A stretch of DNA of 64,000 nucleotides from Plectrocnemia conspersa (taxonomy: Eukaryota; Arthropoda; Insecta; Trichoptera; Polycentropodidae), in assembly GCA_009617715.1 (NCBI GenBank), contig VTFK01000119.1, forward strand, positions 1 to 64,000. Reading direction: 5' to 3'. Below the pieces are notes generated by a model. That model searched no databases, was not told the origin of the DNA, and worked only from the letters and a program-made list of their open reading frames with translations. This document shows positions 51,901-64,000 of the stretch, in pieces. The translations under genes were made by a program, and so were the position numbers. Each line of letters begins with the position of its first letter. Position 1 is the first letter of the stretch.

Positions 51901-52050
51901 ATGTAGAACGCCCATTACACGACCGAAAGTGCTTTATTTTGGTTAAATGTATTTCTCTCTTGTATTTTTTATTATATATTTATATTATATTATAGTACTG
52001 GAGTCAGAATTTTTAATTCTAAAATATAAGTTAAATCACATAAGTTAAAT
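48990..52050. other. Gene-free AT-rich stretch with a degenerate duplication
   Basis: No gene is supported. 49790-50050 and 50430-50720 share ordered similarity (GATAATAATTTTACATTCAT, a TTTTTAAT...ACATAG/AGCATAG segment, and TACAGTTGTT), suggesting an old direct duplication or two repeat copies. A G-rich run (G10-G11) is at 50189-50200. Confidence 0.4.
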
Positions 52051-52074
52051 AAATACATAACCAGCACGATATGA

Positions 52075-52230
52075 ATTCGAATACCCTATAGACCTTAATC
52101 CAGGACGTCCGCACTAGCCATCCGGCCATCCGGTTCTCTAATACGCTGGCATTATATATTGGTTTGTTTAGCGTCAGCTACAAGGAGCTGGTCCGGTTCG
52201 TAGCATTTAATTTTAAGATATTTTGATTTT
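52075..52230. repeat. Dispersed repeat, copy B (SINE-like)
   Basis: This is the second copy of the repeat at 39990-40146. On the minus strand it reads GGATGGCTAGTGCGGACGTC, with an A-box-like GGCTAGTGCGG, and later GGGTATTCGAATTC, a B-box-like site about 40 bp downstream. That spacing suits an internal RNA polymerase III promoter of a tRNA-derived SINE. No clean poly(A) or target duplication was delimited. Confidence 0.6.
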
Positions 52231-53593
52231 TCTTTCTTTCTTAATATGTATTATTCCTATCATATTTATATTATATTTTTCACGTATTGTATATTATCGT
52301 GACGTATTCGTTTAGCTTGTTAGGTCACGATGATTTTAATTTAATTCAAAAAAGTAAAAATAAATATATTACTTAATTATTCCACAGATTCTTGAAATAG
52401 AACAACATTTTTTCGACTCCCTTTTTGGTAGCTAAATCGAATTGTAAATGTGAGCTAATAATACCATATTCGTTATTACACTGAAATCAATTATTTTCTC
52501 GCATATCAGGAAACGATAAACCATCACAACCTAATTAGTTTCATAGAAAAAACATATGTATAGAAAAGTTATTTTTGTACAAAGCACACAAAAAATTGTC
52601 ATTAATCAAAAGTTGTTTAGTACACATTTCATAATACTCTTATGATTTCTAAACGTAGAAACTAAAATGAAATAATATCACATTTCAATACACATATATT
52701 AAGAATTACAGAATTATTTTAGTGCTATTTTTATTTTTATATGACTTGTTATATCTAATCTTATGTTATATTTAAGTATTTTTTCATATTTTTGTAATCA
52801 TAAAAATTAATATAATACGACCGAATCAAAGGGACACGTGTAATTTAGACTTTCGTGACAAAATATATAAGCAAAAAATTACACGGTTCGTGTAAAATAA
52901 TAATACACATACATACGTTTGAAGAACACATTTTTTATTTTCATCAACGTTGACCTCAGGTAATGTCAAGAATTTTATACGAAACATGTAGGAAATATTA
53001 TAACATGTGCATTGCATACTCAAATATAATTATTAGCCTTGCATGAATATGCAAAGTATTTTTGAACTGCAATAACGGGGCAGCTTAATTACATACCACA
53101 ATATTCATATTATAATAAACTAAAATAAACACACACAATGAAATATTATCATTTCATGCGTATGTGTGATACATAGATAAAAATACTAAATTGAATTTTA
53201 AATTATTGTCGGTGTAAAAGAGGTGGTTTTAGTACATTTGTTGAATATGTTATCCGGTCTCAGTAGTGAGTTATTTGATGGGAAGTTAAATTTAATAGAT
53301 AAAAAAAAGGTTATTGATATTGCGTCAAACAGACGCAATAGCTGTGTTTTAATTGGTTTATTTTCGGAAACTAAGGTCTAGTACGTCTGCGTTAATCTTT
53401 CCGTTTTAAGTTATTTTAATAAAATTATTAGTTCAAGGCATTGTACTTATAACTATTATCAATACAATTATTACGTTTAGTGTTAAATTATTATATATTA
53501 CATAATGTATGTGTTTATAACGACTTTATTAATTTGTTCAAAAATAATGGCAATCCATTTATTTTGTTTTACAAGTTTTGAAATTGCCTTGAG

Positions 53594-53730
53594 AATTATA
53601 CATAATGTTTACATTATGTATAATTACAATTATTGGAACAATTTTTTGAGATTGTCATTTTTAAATTAATATTAAATCGACGGCCTACCGAAATATTTTG
53701 TTTTTAATTAAACAAAATATTTTGGTAGGC
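53594..53730. repeat. Two adjacent perfect hairpins
   Basis: The first palindrome is at about 53594-53626 (ATTATACATAATGT / ACATTATGTATAAT). The second is at about 53682-53730 (GCCTACCGAAATATTTTG / CAAAATATTTTGGTAGGC, one G:T-type mismatch). They may be remnants of MITE ends. Confidence 0.7.
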
Positions 53731-54064
53731 TTCTAACATCAGCTTATCAACGCGAACGAGTGAGAATCTGGGCCCTGGGAAAACAATGATTCCGGACCTC
53801 ATAACAAAAATGTCATTTTATGTATTTTTTAACATCGTAATATAATTTCTTGAATAAATATTAATAGGTACGAGTTAACCCTTTCTATGTTACAAATAAA
53901 TATAAAAATTAGTCACCGTTGCGACATATTTTCTGAAATCATTTTTTATGCAAAATATTTTGAATAGGCATTAAAAATTATTAAAAATATCTACTCATAA
54001 TATTTATCTGATGATTAGTCATGTTTTCTTTGCTGCTCAGTGTTGCCATATAGTGAATTTCCAG

Positions 54065-54545
54065 TCCAGGTCAAAAGTAATAAGATCGTGCCACCACAGT
54101 AAAAACGCTCAATTATCAAGCGTTTATATCGAATCGAATGAAGCACATCTAAACCGAATTTTAACTATTAGGAGAGCGCAAAAAACAATTATCCCTTCTC
54201 AGAAGTCCAAAATCCACGTCAAAAGCAATAAAATGGTGTCGTCGCCGTAACGATTTTATTGTTTTTGACGTGAATTTTTAACTTCTGAGAAGTGATAATT
54301 GTTTTTACGCCCTCCTATTGCCTAAAATTCGGTTTGAATATTCTTTAACCGATACTCTCTTATCTGAAGTCTGTAGTAATATCAGTAAGAATAGCTATAC
54401 TATTTTTAAACAAAGTGTAATATTCCAGTGCAGACAAATTATGAAGCAATATGCGAGATACGACGTCTTTCTGTACTTCTTCTTCCGCTACCAAATCAAT
54501 AAAATCGTGCCGTCGCCGTCGCGATTTTATTGCTTTTGACGTTAA
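54065..54545. mobile_element. Fold-back element with long inverted arms
   Basis: 54151-54335 is an inverted repeat with about 85-90-bp arms around position 54243. AAACCGAATTTTAACTATTA on the left pairs with CCTAAAATTCGGTTT on the right, and CTTCTCAGAAGT and CGTCAAAAGCAATAAAAT have mirror partners. A second, related GTCAAAAGTAATAAGATCGT / GCGATTTTATTGCTTTTGAC pair flanks it at about 54072 and 54515-54540. The reading frames here run through the arms and are not genes. Confidence 0.75.
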
Positions 54546-54813
54546 TTTTTGCCATAACATGAAGTTTATTTTTTGGCTGATACTGACCAAAAATCAAACT
54601 CAAATGTTTGGTTTTTATAAACTATAATATTTAGGGCCTGTATCTAATTGGGAAAAGGTTTGTTATGTTGCAAAAGATAAATTTACAATAATGCTAAATG
54701 TATTTCACAAATGAACTAATTATACAAATCTAATCGTTTTTTAATTTTATAGTAGAAATAATCACTTTAATGAAGGCGTACGACAAAGCGCTGTACTTCA
54801 CCATCATGCGACT

Positions 54814-55200
54814 ATGCAAATGGTCAACGCAAGCAATAAATACTGTCGTGCACTCTTTGAATATGCATTAGGGATTCAAAGGACGACCCTGTGCCAACGA
54901 TGTCCACGAAGGTCTGCCACAATAACACAAATGCACGTCCAAGGAGGGTATAACTGCTTAGCAAAGTTGTACATAGCAAAGGGTGTTAGCGGGCGGTGGA
55001 GGCGGTCAAAGCTTCGGGGATGGGTTTTTCGATGGGGTGCGGGTCAGAGCGATGGCGTGGGCTAACTCAAGAAGGTGGTAGAGGGTGCAAGCATCGACAA
55101 AGGCACCATTCCACCAGCACCCCAGGCTGGACTCGACCTATTCCGTGGACCCTCCGAGGTCTCCGCCGTGCGCGAACCTTTATTGTTTTATTACACACCC
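54814..55200 (+). other. GC-richer island, possible degraded retroelement
   Basis: The 400-bp tract stands out in composition. One frame reads ALGIQRTTLCQRCPRRSATI then TQMHVQGGYNCLA, with a Cys pair and a His vaguely like the C-terminal zinc knuckle of R2/NeSL-type retrotransposons. The match is too weak to assign. Confidence 0.25.
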
Positions 55201-55259
55201 GTCGGGATCCTAGTGTTGAATTATTTTTATAACAAAAATATATAGCTAAATCTCTTACA

Positions 55260-56740
55260 AGTGCTAATTTTAATTTTCGTATATACCATAAATATGTGGT
55301 ATGAATTTGTCGCAGTGTGGTGTTATGTGCGCCAAAAATTATGCTAAAATTTATCCGTCATGACTTCGCATCGTATCGATTTGCGGTTGTTGCTGTTTTA
55401 ACTAAAGATCAACATGATCCAGGATCGAAGGTATTTATCATGCTTTAAAATATAAACGTATAGCATAAGGTACTCTTCATTTAAAAACAAAATAATGACG
55501 TAAAGAGGAAGCATAAAAAATGTGAAATCAATTATTATTGTTTCGTGTTGAGCGTGAAATTATATAGTTGAATTGATTTATTATTATTATAAAATGTGTG
55601 CGTTTTTAAGTTTAATGTTATTGTTATAAATATATAATTTATCAAGGCTCATTTAGATTGGGGTTAGTATTAAGTGGTATTTATTTATATTAGACTTATG
55701 CCAGTAATGATTTTATTTATAAAATCATTAAAATTAGTTTTAATATATTTTTTAACCAATATTTAATTTAATAAAATATAACTATAGCTCCATGACGTAA
55801 TACTGATTTTATTGAATTTTATTTATAATATAAAAGTGTATATTGAATCAATGAGGTACTACTTTTGAGCGCGTAGTTTAATACTCGACCTCGGAAAATC
55901 TTATCCGATAAAATTTCAACATAAATCTGAACGAGTGATCAAAAGTTATTTTATTTAACAATCAAATTTTTTCGTGTAGCGTTTGGTAGGGTAATTAAAA
56001 TACATAGGAAATTCTCATATGGTAAATAATATTTTGAAAAATAAATATATGTATATTTACTTAAATTCTACATAAAATCAAACATATTACACTAAGAATT
56101 GTAAGATTCTTTATTCATTTTATTTTAATAATATTTGCCATATATTATATGTTTATATAAAATAACACACTGATTTAAATTTTGTATTATTTTCCCTTAA
56201 AAGTTTTTTTAAAATAGCGACCATTTTATTATTGAACATTTGGGGGAAAATCTATAGTTTTTAAAAATCTATTATTTACTTGATTGATTTTGCTTTTTTG
56301 GTAATATGTATTTATTTGATTTAAAGACAAATTTAGGACTCTAGTTTAAAATTTAAAATTTTTAAAGTAAAAAAGTAGAAAATTTGCTTCAAAAGTGCTA
56401 TAAAATTATGCCTAAGATATTTTTTAGAATAATACATAATATCACAAAACAATTCAGTTATTATTTCAATTGATAATTATAGTTGTAAATAACTATGAAA
56501 TCTAGATTACTATATTTATTTTTTGTCCACAAAAATTGAGATTTGGGTATTATAAATTACTCTTTATTTTTATATTTATGAATGCATGTTAGAGATTAAT
56601 TGTAAATGTCCGTTCAAATAAGATAAAAATCTTATTGACGATTTTATATTTCTTTGCTAATATAATAATAATTTATACAATATTACAAGTAAGCTATTTT
56701 ATAATACATAATTATTATTGATATATAATTCATAAATACA
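55260..56740. other. Gene-free AT-rich stretch
   Basis: No gene, RNA gene or clear repeat was recognised here. Confidence 0.45.
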
Positions 56741-56769
56741 AAAAAAAGAATTTACAATAGTATAATATT

Positions 56770-57375
56770 GCCCCATTTTAATTATTGTGCAACACTATTA
56801 AATATGTTAAATAAATTAGATAAACAAATGTTGCAAAATTACAAAATAGGGCAATGAGAGTAATCTTAAATAAAAATAGATTAACTAATTGTAAAAGTAT
56901 GATTGATAGATTAGAATGGTTGAATGTTCAAGAAATATTGAGTATGAATGTTTTAGTATTTATATATAAGTTAGAAAATAATATGTTACCAAAATATTTT
57001 AATAAGTATTTAATAAGAAATAAAGATGTACATAAATATAATACTAGAAATAAAGAAAATTTAAAGATAATTAAGTATAAGAAAACGAGTACGGCTAGGG
57101 GAATTATGTACGGAGGTTTTGATTTATATAATAGTCTTCCAAGAGAAATCTGAAACAGCAAAAATATAACGGGTTTCATAAATGGAATAAAAAAACACCT
57201 TCGTACATATAGAAATAAATTATAATATTAAGACTTTTATTATTGTATTTATTTTTTTTTTTTCTTTCTGTTATGTATTTTTTATATATTTTTTTATATA
57301 TGTTTACTAAATTTGTTAGATGTAAAGATTAGCTATTAAGCTAAATAAATTAATAAAATAAATAATAAATAAATG
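56770..57375 (+). mobile_element. LINE (non-LTR retrotransposon) 3' fragment
   Basis: The frame 56854-57153 reads LQNRAMRVILNKNRLTNCKS (with the few codons before the ATG), DRLEWLNVQEILSMNVLVF, MLPKYFNK and HKYNTRNKENLKI, then GFDLYNSLPREI and a stop. This is the tail after the reverse transcriptase domain in Jockey/CR1-like elements (QNRA.R.IL...L.WL....R...N....Y.TR). Upstream, 56770-56850, PHFNYCATLL appears out of frame. An A-rich tail (AATAAATAATAAATAAATG) follows at about 57343-57375. It is 5'-truncated, as is typical for LINE insertions. Confidence 0.8.
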
Positions 57376-57399
57376 TAATAAAAAAATAACGTAAATTTT

Positions 57400-60300
57400 A
57401 TTTTTATTATCTATTATTTATTTTGTTCCATATTAATTAGTACCTATGATATATAAAATAATATCACATATGACAGCGTTTTTTTTTAATTTACAAAACA
57501 TTTGTAAATTAATTATTTGATATAGTTTAATTGTATTTTATACATAATTATATGTAATACATATTTATTAGCTATTTTATAATACCAACATATTTCTTAT
57601 TGATTTATTATATATGTGTTCTTATAGTTGCAAAATATTGTTTTTTAGTGTTATTTTATTTGCTGAAATATAAAAGTATCTGGTATATAAGGTCTCTGCG
57701 GCATCACGACGGTTCCGTTTTTAGCCAAAAATAAGCGTGAGCCAAATCCAATAGTTGCTCGCTCATAATTTTAATCGTTTTCTTTGGATTGCTTCACGCA
57801 AGCGACATAAAACTATTAAAATTAAAACATATTATTGTTCCAACTCTATATATAACAAAACTATTATTTTTCAAAAAATATAGCAACAAATATTTAAGCT
57901 GAAGAAAATTCCTAATCCCAGAGTTATCACATAATAAAGAATGCATTTGCCTGTAAAGCAACGGCTCGTGCATATCTGATACCAGGATATAAAAAATAAC
58001 GATTTACTGTTTATAACGGTTTCAGACGAAGCGTAAACATAAATTCGTTTTTCAAAATAATATTGCACATTCTACATACATACATTTCGCAGCTAAATGA
58101 GCCGATCGGTGCACGCGATGAACTCTCCTCTTGCAACATAGCGCTTTATTAATTTTTTAATTTGTTATCGTTCTCCAAATTTAGCAAGTGCGAATCGTCA
58201 TATGTGAGTGAAACAATGACTCTTTTTTTATATGCAAAACCTTGAGTGTTTCCACTTTAATCGCCCAAGTCCGTCACGGTTTTATCCAGGTCCAATCTGA
58301 AACCATCATACAATGGGGAGCGATTTAACTTTTTTGATTTTCTTGCAATGAGTAATCATAATTCATATTACGTCATTGCTGTTGATTTTTTTCTTATTCG
58401 TTTTGCTGAAAATTTGCAATTGTAACAATTCGCGTTTTAATTGTTTGTGTTTGAGTTTGAGCGGAACAAACGTGTGATCGCGTGCTTGGGAATTAAAATA
58501 GCATTAAAAATGAAGGATTTTTTATTAGATCCTTTTGCTAAAAATACAGCTATTGTGCCAAATATTCACAGTAGCAAAAAACGTTATATGCAATATAAAC
58601 TGCATTTTAATTGAATAGTGCGCCATAAAATCATACATATAAATTAATAAGTTAGCTTTGTTATAATCAAGAATAAAATTTAGCAGTTATATTTATCAGC
58701 AAATACAAGTGTTATGACTCTCGTTTTTATTTAAGTTCCACCAAATATTTATTTAGCGACGCTTGCAGTTTCTCATATTACAATTTTCGTATATTTATGA
58801 ACTTACAAATTAAAGGTTAAAATATAATGTTTAGATTACTTTACTATCAGCACTGCAATACCGCAAAAAACGATTTTATTTCAGATCAAATAATAAGTAA
58901 ATAACTAATAATAACATGTACATACAATTTATATAAAGTTTATATAAAAACTGAATTTTGCTACAGTTTCCTTTTGTGAAAAATGTGTTTCCGCCATTTG
59001 TTTGTCAAAAAATATAATTCTAGGTACTTGACCTCTTTTTGTGTGGTAGTATTTGGCCATTTAGCGACACATTTGGGTAGGTCTTTTTATTTAATGTGAA
59101 AATTAAATGAGGGGATTTAGTATTTGCTTTTATTCTCCAATTTTTCAACCATTGTTCGATTTTCACTCTAAAGGTTTTCTGACGCTTTTGATGGGTTCTT
59201 ATGTTATTGTTACTGAACCTATCTTTGGGAGATATTAATATTAGAAAAATGTTAAAATAAATTATTAAAACACAAATACAAAAAACACATTGAGAAACAA
59301 TAATTTTTTTATGAAATTTACTTTAATTATGGAAATAATAACTCACTCCCAGGTATTTACTAACAAGTTGCCAAATGTGTTTAAATTAAATCACTACTCA
59401 AAGGGCTTATTATATTTATATTATTCATTAGGCTTAGTATACAATATTTTTTAATATTAATTCAAGAGGGTCATTATTTTTATATCATTTACATACATAT
59501 GTCAGAAAGAAGCTTATAAATAGAATGAGTAGACAATAAAAATCTTACTGAAAATGGCAATAAGTTAACATAGAGGGAAATATCAAAAGAATGAAGTAAA
59601 ATATATAAAATTACTTACTATTATATATAAAAAAATTGTGCAGAAAAATAAACGTATCCAGTAACAAATTGGGTTGACTAAACTTTCTTCGGGTTCCTTG
59701 AGTGCAACTGAGAAAAATAAAAAACAAATGACACTAAATTTAATATACAGTTATATTAAGAAGTATGAAACAGTACATTTCCTAAAAGCAGTTCTAAGGA
59801 ATAAATATGAAAAATTATTTATTTTTGTCAAAGGTTCTTTAATTGTAATATTTAAATACAAAATGTATATGCGAAATTCATATTATTATTTTCATGCTAA
59901 TAATAATAGCCATGATCATAGAACTTAAAAACCGACAAATGACTTGTCGCATTTAAAATAAACTAAAAAACATTTTGTAATAGCAGTAATTCCAGAAATG
60001 GTTCATATTTCCAAGTTAATATTATGCAGCTGTGGACATTCTCAACGACTGATATTGAGTCCATTTTAAATCAATACAATATCTGATGAAATCTGGAATA
60101 AAATAATCGAGTAAGTTAACTTTAATAGAAGCTACTCTAATAATATCAGAAGGAGTAAAGATATAAATTTTGATTGCAAAAGTTTGGACGGAAATGAGCC
60201 AAAAATTATTGTCGGCAGTTAAGAAAATATGGTTATAAGCCGAAATGTGAACAATTTTTTTGAAAAATGGATTATTGTAACTGTTTTTAACTCTAATTTT

Positions 60301-63300
60301 ATTGTTAGGATTTATGGAAAATAAATATTTTTAATATATTTTTAACAACGACTGCAAATGGTTGATATTACAAATGATTCTAGTAGATTAAACTTCGAGT
60401 TTCGATTTATTTTCAACATCATTTAATCGAAAACTCTACCTTTCAACTATCTGGTTAAGACACGATTCGACTAGCTTTTACGATCGAACTGAACTAAACA
60501 AATTGGAAATTGCCGTTTTTCACACACGACCGCTTCGCCCTTGTTTGCAAAACTTCACGTGTCAAAACTATGCTCTTCCACATGTGAATTTCCACTTTCA
60601 GTTTAAACACAAATTTCAATAATAGCAGTAACGCGAGTTGCGATTCGGTTGCGCAAAGTTTCAATTACGTACAATCGCAAATGATGCGCGCATTATTGCA
60701 CACCTTTGTTAACACCCGTACTTTTAATTGTTTTATATAAAAAATGAGAAAGAAAAGGATATTGCATTGCTTATTTATCGGTAAAAAATATCTTAGAAAA
60801 TAGAAAATTGCTGCCCATTTCACGCATCGCGATGACTTCTAAGCTAAAAATAATGCGTCGGTGTTATAATACACTAAAAGTGACGAGAAAAAATAGTAAA
60901 TAATAACGACGTCCGATTTTTTCGACTTCTATATGTGATTTCGAATGGAGTTTTGTACTTTACTAAAAATTGTTAGTTTCCGTAGTAGCGCGCTCGCAAT
61001 TAACTTATGGCGTATCAGAAACTCCAATTTACGAAACAAATCGAGTAATTCTTGATTCGTATGCAACAATTTATTGCTCTTCTACTTTTATCATAGTGTT
61101 TATTAAAATAATAACGATGCATAATAATTTTTAATAACACAAATAACCCACTTTGATTTATAATTGCTAGCGTAGTTTCTATTAACATGGTTTTAAAATA
61201 ATCTCATCGCAGATACAATGTAACAATCTATATTTTCTGTATAGATTTTTTATTCTATCTGCAAATGTTTTATGATACTCTGCACATGACAATGAAAAAT
61301 AAAATTTATCACAAGATAGACATTCATTAATTTACTGTCATGGTAAAAGAATTGCGAAACACATTCTCGCCTTTAAATTTGCCTGTCAAGATCCTTACCT
61401 TAACGACACATTTGTTGAATGCTTTCAACTAACCTTGAGGGTTGATTTGTGCTGTGGTAATCCATTTTGATTTAGGGAAAATAATAACTCAAATATATAA
61501 AGACAAAAGAATATCTTGTCAATTAAGTAAAATCTCTTGAATTGAGAAATTTATTTCATCAACTTTTACATTGATTGGCATATTGCTCGTTTTTGAAGTC
61601 ATTAAATTTTAGTACTCAGATAATTATTTAAATTACAGTTCCGAAAAAATAATCATTACTGTTTGTGTTTGAGATACTAGTGAATCATTCTATACTATAT
61701 TGTAGTAATTTAAATAATTATTAAAGTACCTATTATCTTTAAGAGAGTTACATTGACTTATAAATTCGTTTTTTAAAAGAAAAATATTTCCAAATTGTTT
61801 CATTTGTTAGTTTTTTTTTATTGGAACGGGCGGACATAAAGGTAATCGATTATAATTATACTGTATTGTTATGGTACTAAAAATCCGATGTGCTATATTA
61901 TTAGCTCGTTTTAAAACAACTCGTATTGTATTAATTGCGATTTAAATCAATGCTCCAGCGTGCTAGTGTAAATATATGAATTAATTCGCTTCACTCTAAA
62001 TTAGGAAATATTAAATATGAATCGGTAAATGCACGTTTTATCAAGACAATCTAACGAAGTTAAATTTTATTTTATAACACGCAGTGAAAATTACAATTGT
62101 TACAATAAATTCAAATGGTCAAATTAACAAAACGCTTGACTGAATAAAGCCTTGAAATTAAATATTTTAAATTCACACCTTATAATATAATACATACATT
62201 CAAACGTTGAGCTAACAAAGTTATTGATTATTTTTGTTAATGGTGAATTATTTAAAAATATGCAAGGTGCATTTTTAAAACTATTAAAACATCTTACTAG
62301 CCATAATTAAAAATGACAAATTCAACGACAAAAAACTGTGAATGACTCACTCAAAAGTCGCTGGCGTTTAAAGGGTTAAAATGATTTTATTGAGTTCAAT
62401 AAATATTTTTTAAAGAATATTGTATTTCAGATAGGTTAGATCAAAGTTACAATATTAATTAATTTGCACCTAATGTTTAGTTAAAAAACTTATATTTAAA
62501 GCCATTATTTCTGTTATTTATTGCACTCGAAAATTATGGGTAAAAATGGTAATATCAAAGCAATAAAAATATATTAGGTTTTTTATATTAAATAATACTT
62601 CAAGTTTACTTTATATAAATATATATATTTATAAAACTCTTATTTTTACTATTTTTCAATAACTTAATTCCATAAATATAAATCAATATAAAATTAATCT
62701 TAAATATACAAAAAAATATGTAATATAAATACATATATAAAAAATTCTAATTCCAAATTAAGTTAAGAGTAATTATTGAATTATAACTAATAATGGATAA
62801 ACCTAAATATAAACTTTAGGATCCGAGAATAGTTAAATGAAAAACGCAGCAATTAAAGCACGCAAGAAAATAATTCGTATAGTTGACCCTTGCTTTTTCG
62901 TGACCATATCAAAAATAATATAATAGTTTACTTAATTCTGAGTATTTTATGTGATAAAAAGACTGTTGCATTGCAAACATGTAAATTTTCACAAACAATT
63001 ATATTATAGTTATATCAAGTTCTTAGACTATTTTTTAAGAACAGTAGTATTTTTGCATCTGCCGGAATCAAAACTGAACTTTTTTATGTTTATAAAAATA
63101 TTTTTTTCGACAATATTGTTAAACTAGAGATTGCGTGTTGTAAAATTATCTTAGTCATTGATCCTGCAATCATTTAAATTTAAGTCTCTATGAATTTGTT
63201 ATTCAAACATATCATTACTTTTTTTAATGCATAACATGAGTTTATATGAATGAATACTTTTTTTATTAAAAGTAATGGATCATAATAACACGCATGATTT

Positions 63301-63900
63301 TACTGCGATTAGCTAAGTTGTTTTTCGACATTCAAACATTGTTAAGATTTTTCTACTCCCAAATATTATTATAATCACAATATATCTTTATTTAACTAAT
63401 ACGTATATATATTTGTTTTTCCACCGTTTTCTTTTATGTTTTTAAAAAATTATTATTAAGGATATTTTTTTCAATCTTTTATGTTTTATTGCTGCAGCTC
63501 CCTTACAACAAATTCTTACTTTTAATAATCAGATTTATTGACTTATAACAGTCATGATCAGATTGGGATGAATTAGATTTAAAATGTTAATGATTGAATC
63601 TCATTTTGTTTTTAAATCTTTTAAAAAGCTGAAGCCGAAAAACTCACAATTGGATTCAACAAAAATATGTAAATATTTCTGAGATCTCATAAATGTGTTT
63701 TGACCCCAAAATATATATAAAAAATGTAAATTTGTAGCCTTAAAAAATACGACGATTTCTTAGAGCTTTATTTTGTATTTATTTGTAATATACGCCACAT
63801 GCTGTTTTGAGGCTAAACAAATATATATTTTGTTGATAAATCCATTATTATCAGCCTATTCACCAATTCTATCCATCAAAACTTGCATTTATATACAAAA
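57400..63900. other. Long gene-free AT-rich stretch
   Basis: No exon is supported. A TATA-like GGTATATAAGG at 57680-57690 precedes a short GC-richer tract, and 58200-58500 and 60450-60960 are also less AT-rich. They could be regulatory DNA, but nothing in the sequence links them to a gene in the window. Confidence 0.4.
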
Positions 63901-63929
63901 ATTGCTTTTGTAAGATTGCTATAAGTATT

Positions 63930-64000
63930 ATCAGCACCACATATCACTGATTTGAGATGGTGACTAATACATAAAAGACCTGGACTCGAATCCCTTAGTG
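63930..64000 (+). repeat. Possible start of a tRNA-derived SINE at the window edge
   Basis: GAGATGGTGACTAATAC (A-box-like) is followed about 30 bp later by CCTGGACTCGAATCCC (B-box-like, close to GGTTCGAATCC). It does not fold into a full tRNA within the window, and the sequence is cut by the right edge. Confidence 0.4.

Noticed and set aside
54360..54590. Frames on both strands at 54.3-54.6 kb
   Set aside because: They are created by the inverted-repeat arms of the fold-back element.
59674..59928. 84-codon frame
   Set aside because: It starts at TTG, its composition is Lys/Tyr/Asn/Phe-rich as expected from AT-rich chance frames, and it has no splice or poly(A) context.

Overview
This is a nuclear window from an insect-like genome. 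It is strongly AT-rich, genes are split by short GT-AG introns, and large non-coding tracts separate them. The zinc-finger gene carries an N-terminal ZAD domain, which is an arthropod (mostly insect) hallmark. The order cannot be fixed by reading alone.

Layout. 1-5690 is the right end of a satellite array with a period of about 296 bp (about 19 monomers), which runs off the left edge and shows higher-order structure. 5.7-15.1 kb is gene-poor, with a decayed Tigger/pogo transposon at 10.68 kb. 15.1-16.95 kb (minus) holds a candidate gene for a small secreted protein, found by joining phase-compatible exons. 17-23.7 kb is non-coding. 23.7-25.7 kb is ornithine aminotransferase (+, 9 coding exons). 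27.5-30.2 kb is a ZAD plus 9x C2H2 zinc-finger protein (-, 9 coding exons). 31.9-34.4 kb is a transposon graveyard: a Gypsy integrase remnant split by a piggyBac-like element with TTAA target duplications, followed by a Tc1-like remnant. 35.2-35.9 kb is a single-exon UBE2J2-type, ER-anchored ubiquitin-conjugating enzyme. 36.6-39.6 kb holds nested MITE-like inverted-repeat elements. 41.9-45.3 kb is a tight pair: DcpS (5 coding exons) and UBE3D-like (1 exon), with 38 bp between them. A small convergent ORF follows at 45.45-45.71 kb. 46.0-46.8 kb is a Harbinger-derived element with intact-looking terminal inverted repeats. 48.1-48.9 kb is a mitochondrial ferredoxin of FDX2 type (4 coding exons). 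49-64 kb is gene-poor, with hairpins, a fold-back element, a LINE 3' end and SINE-like pieces.

The recognised genes are housekeeping: amino-acid metabolism in mitochondria (OAT), Fe-S cluster assembly (FDX2), mRNA cap scavenging (DcpS) and ubiquitin conjugation (UBE2J2, UBE3D). They do not form one pathway. The less ordinary content is the satellite's higher-order structure, the nested transposons, the DcpS/UBE3D spacing and the unassigned secreted-protein candidate. No clearly new defence or enzymatic system was seen.
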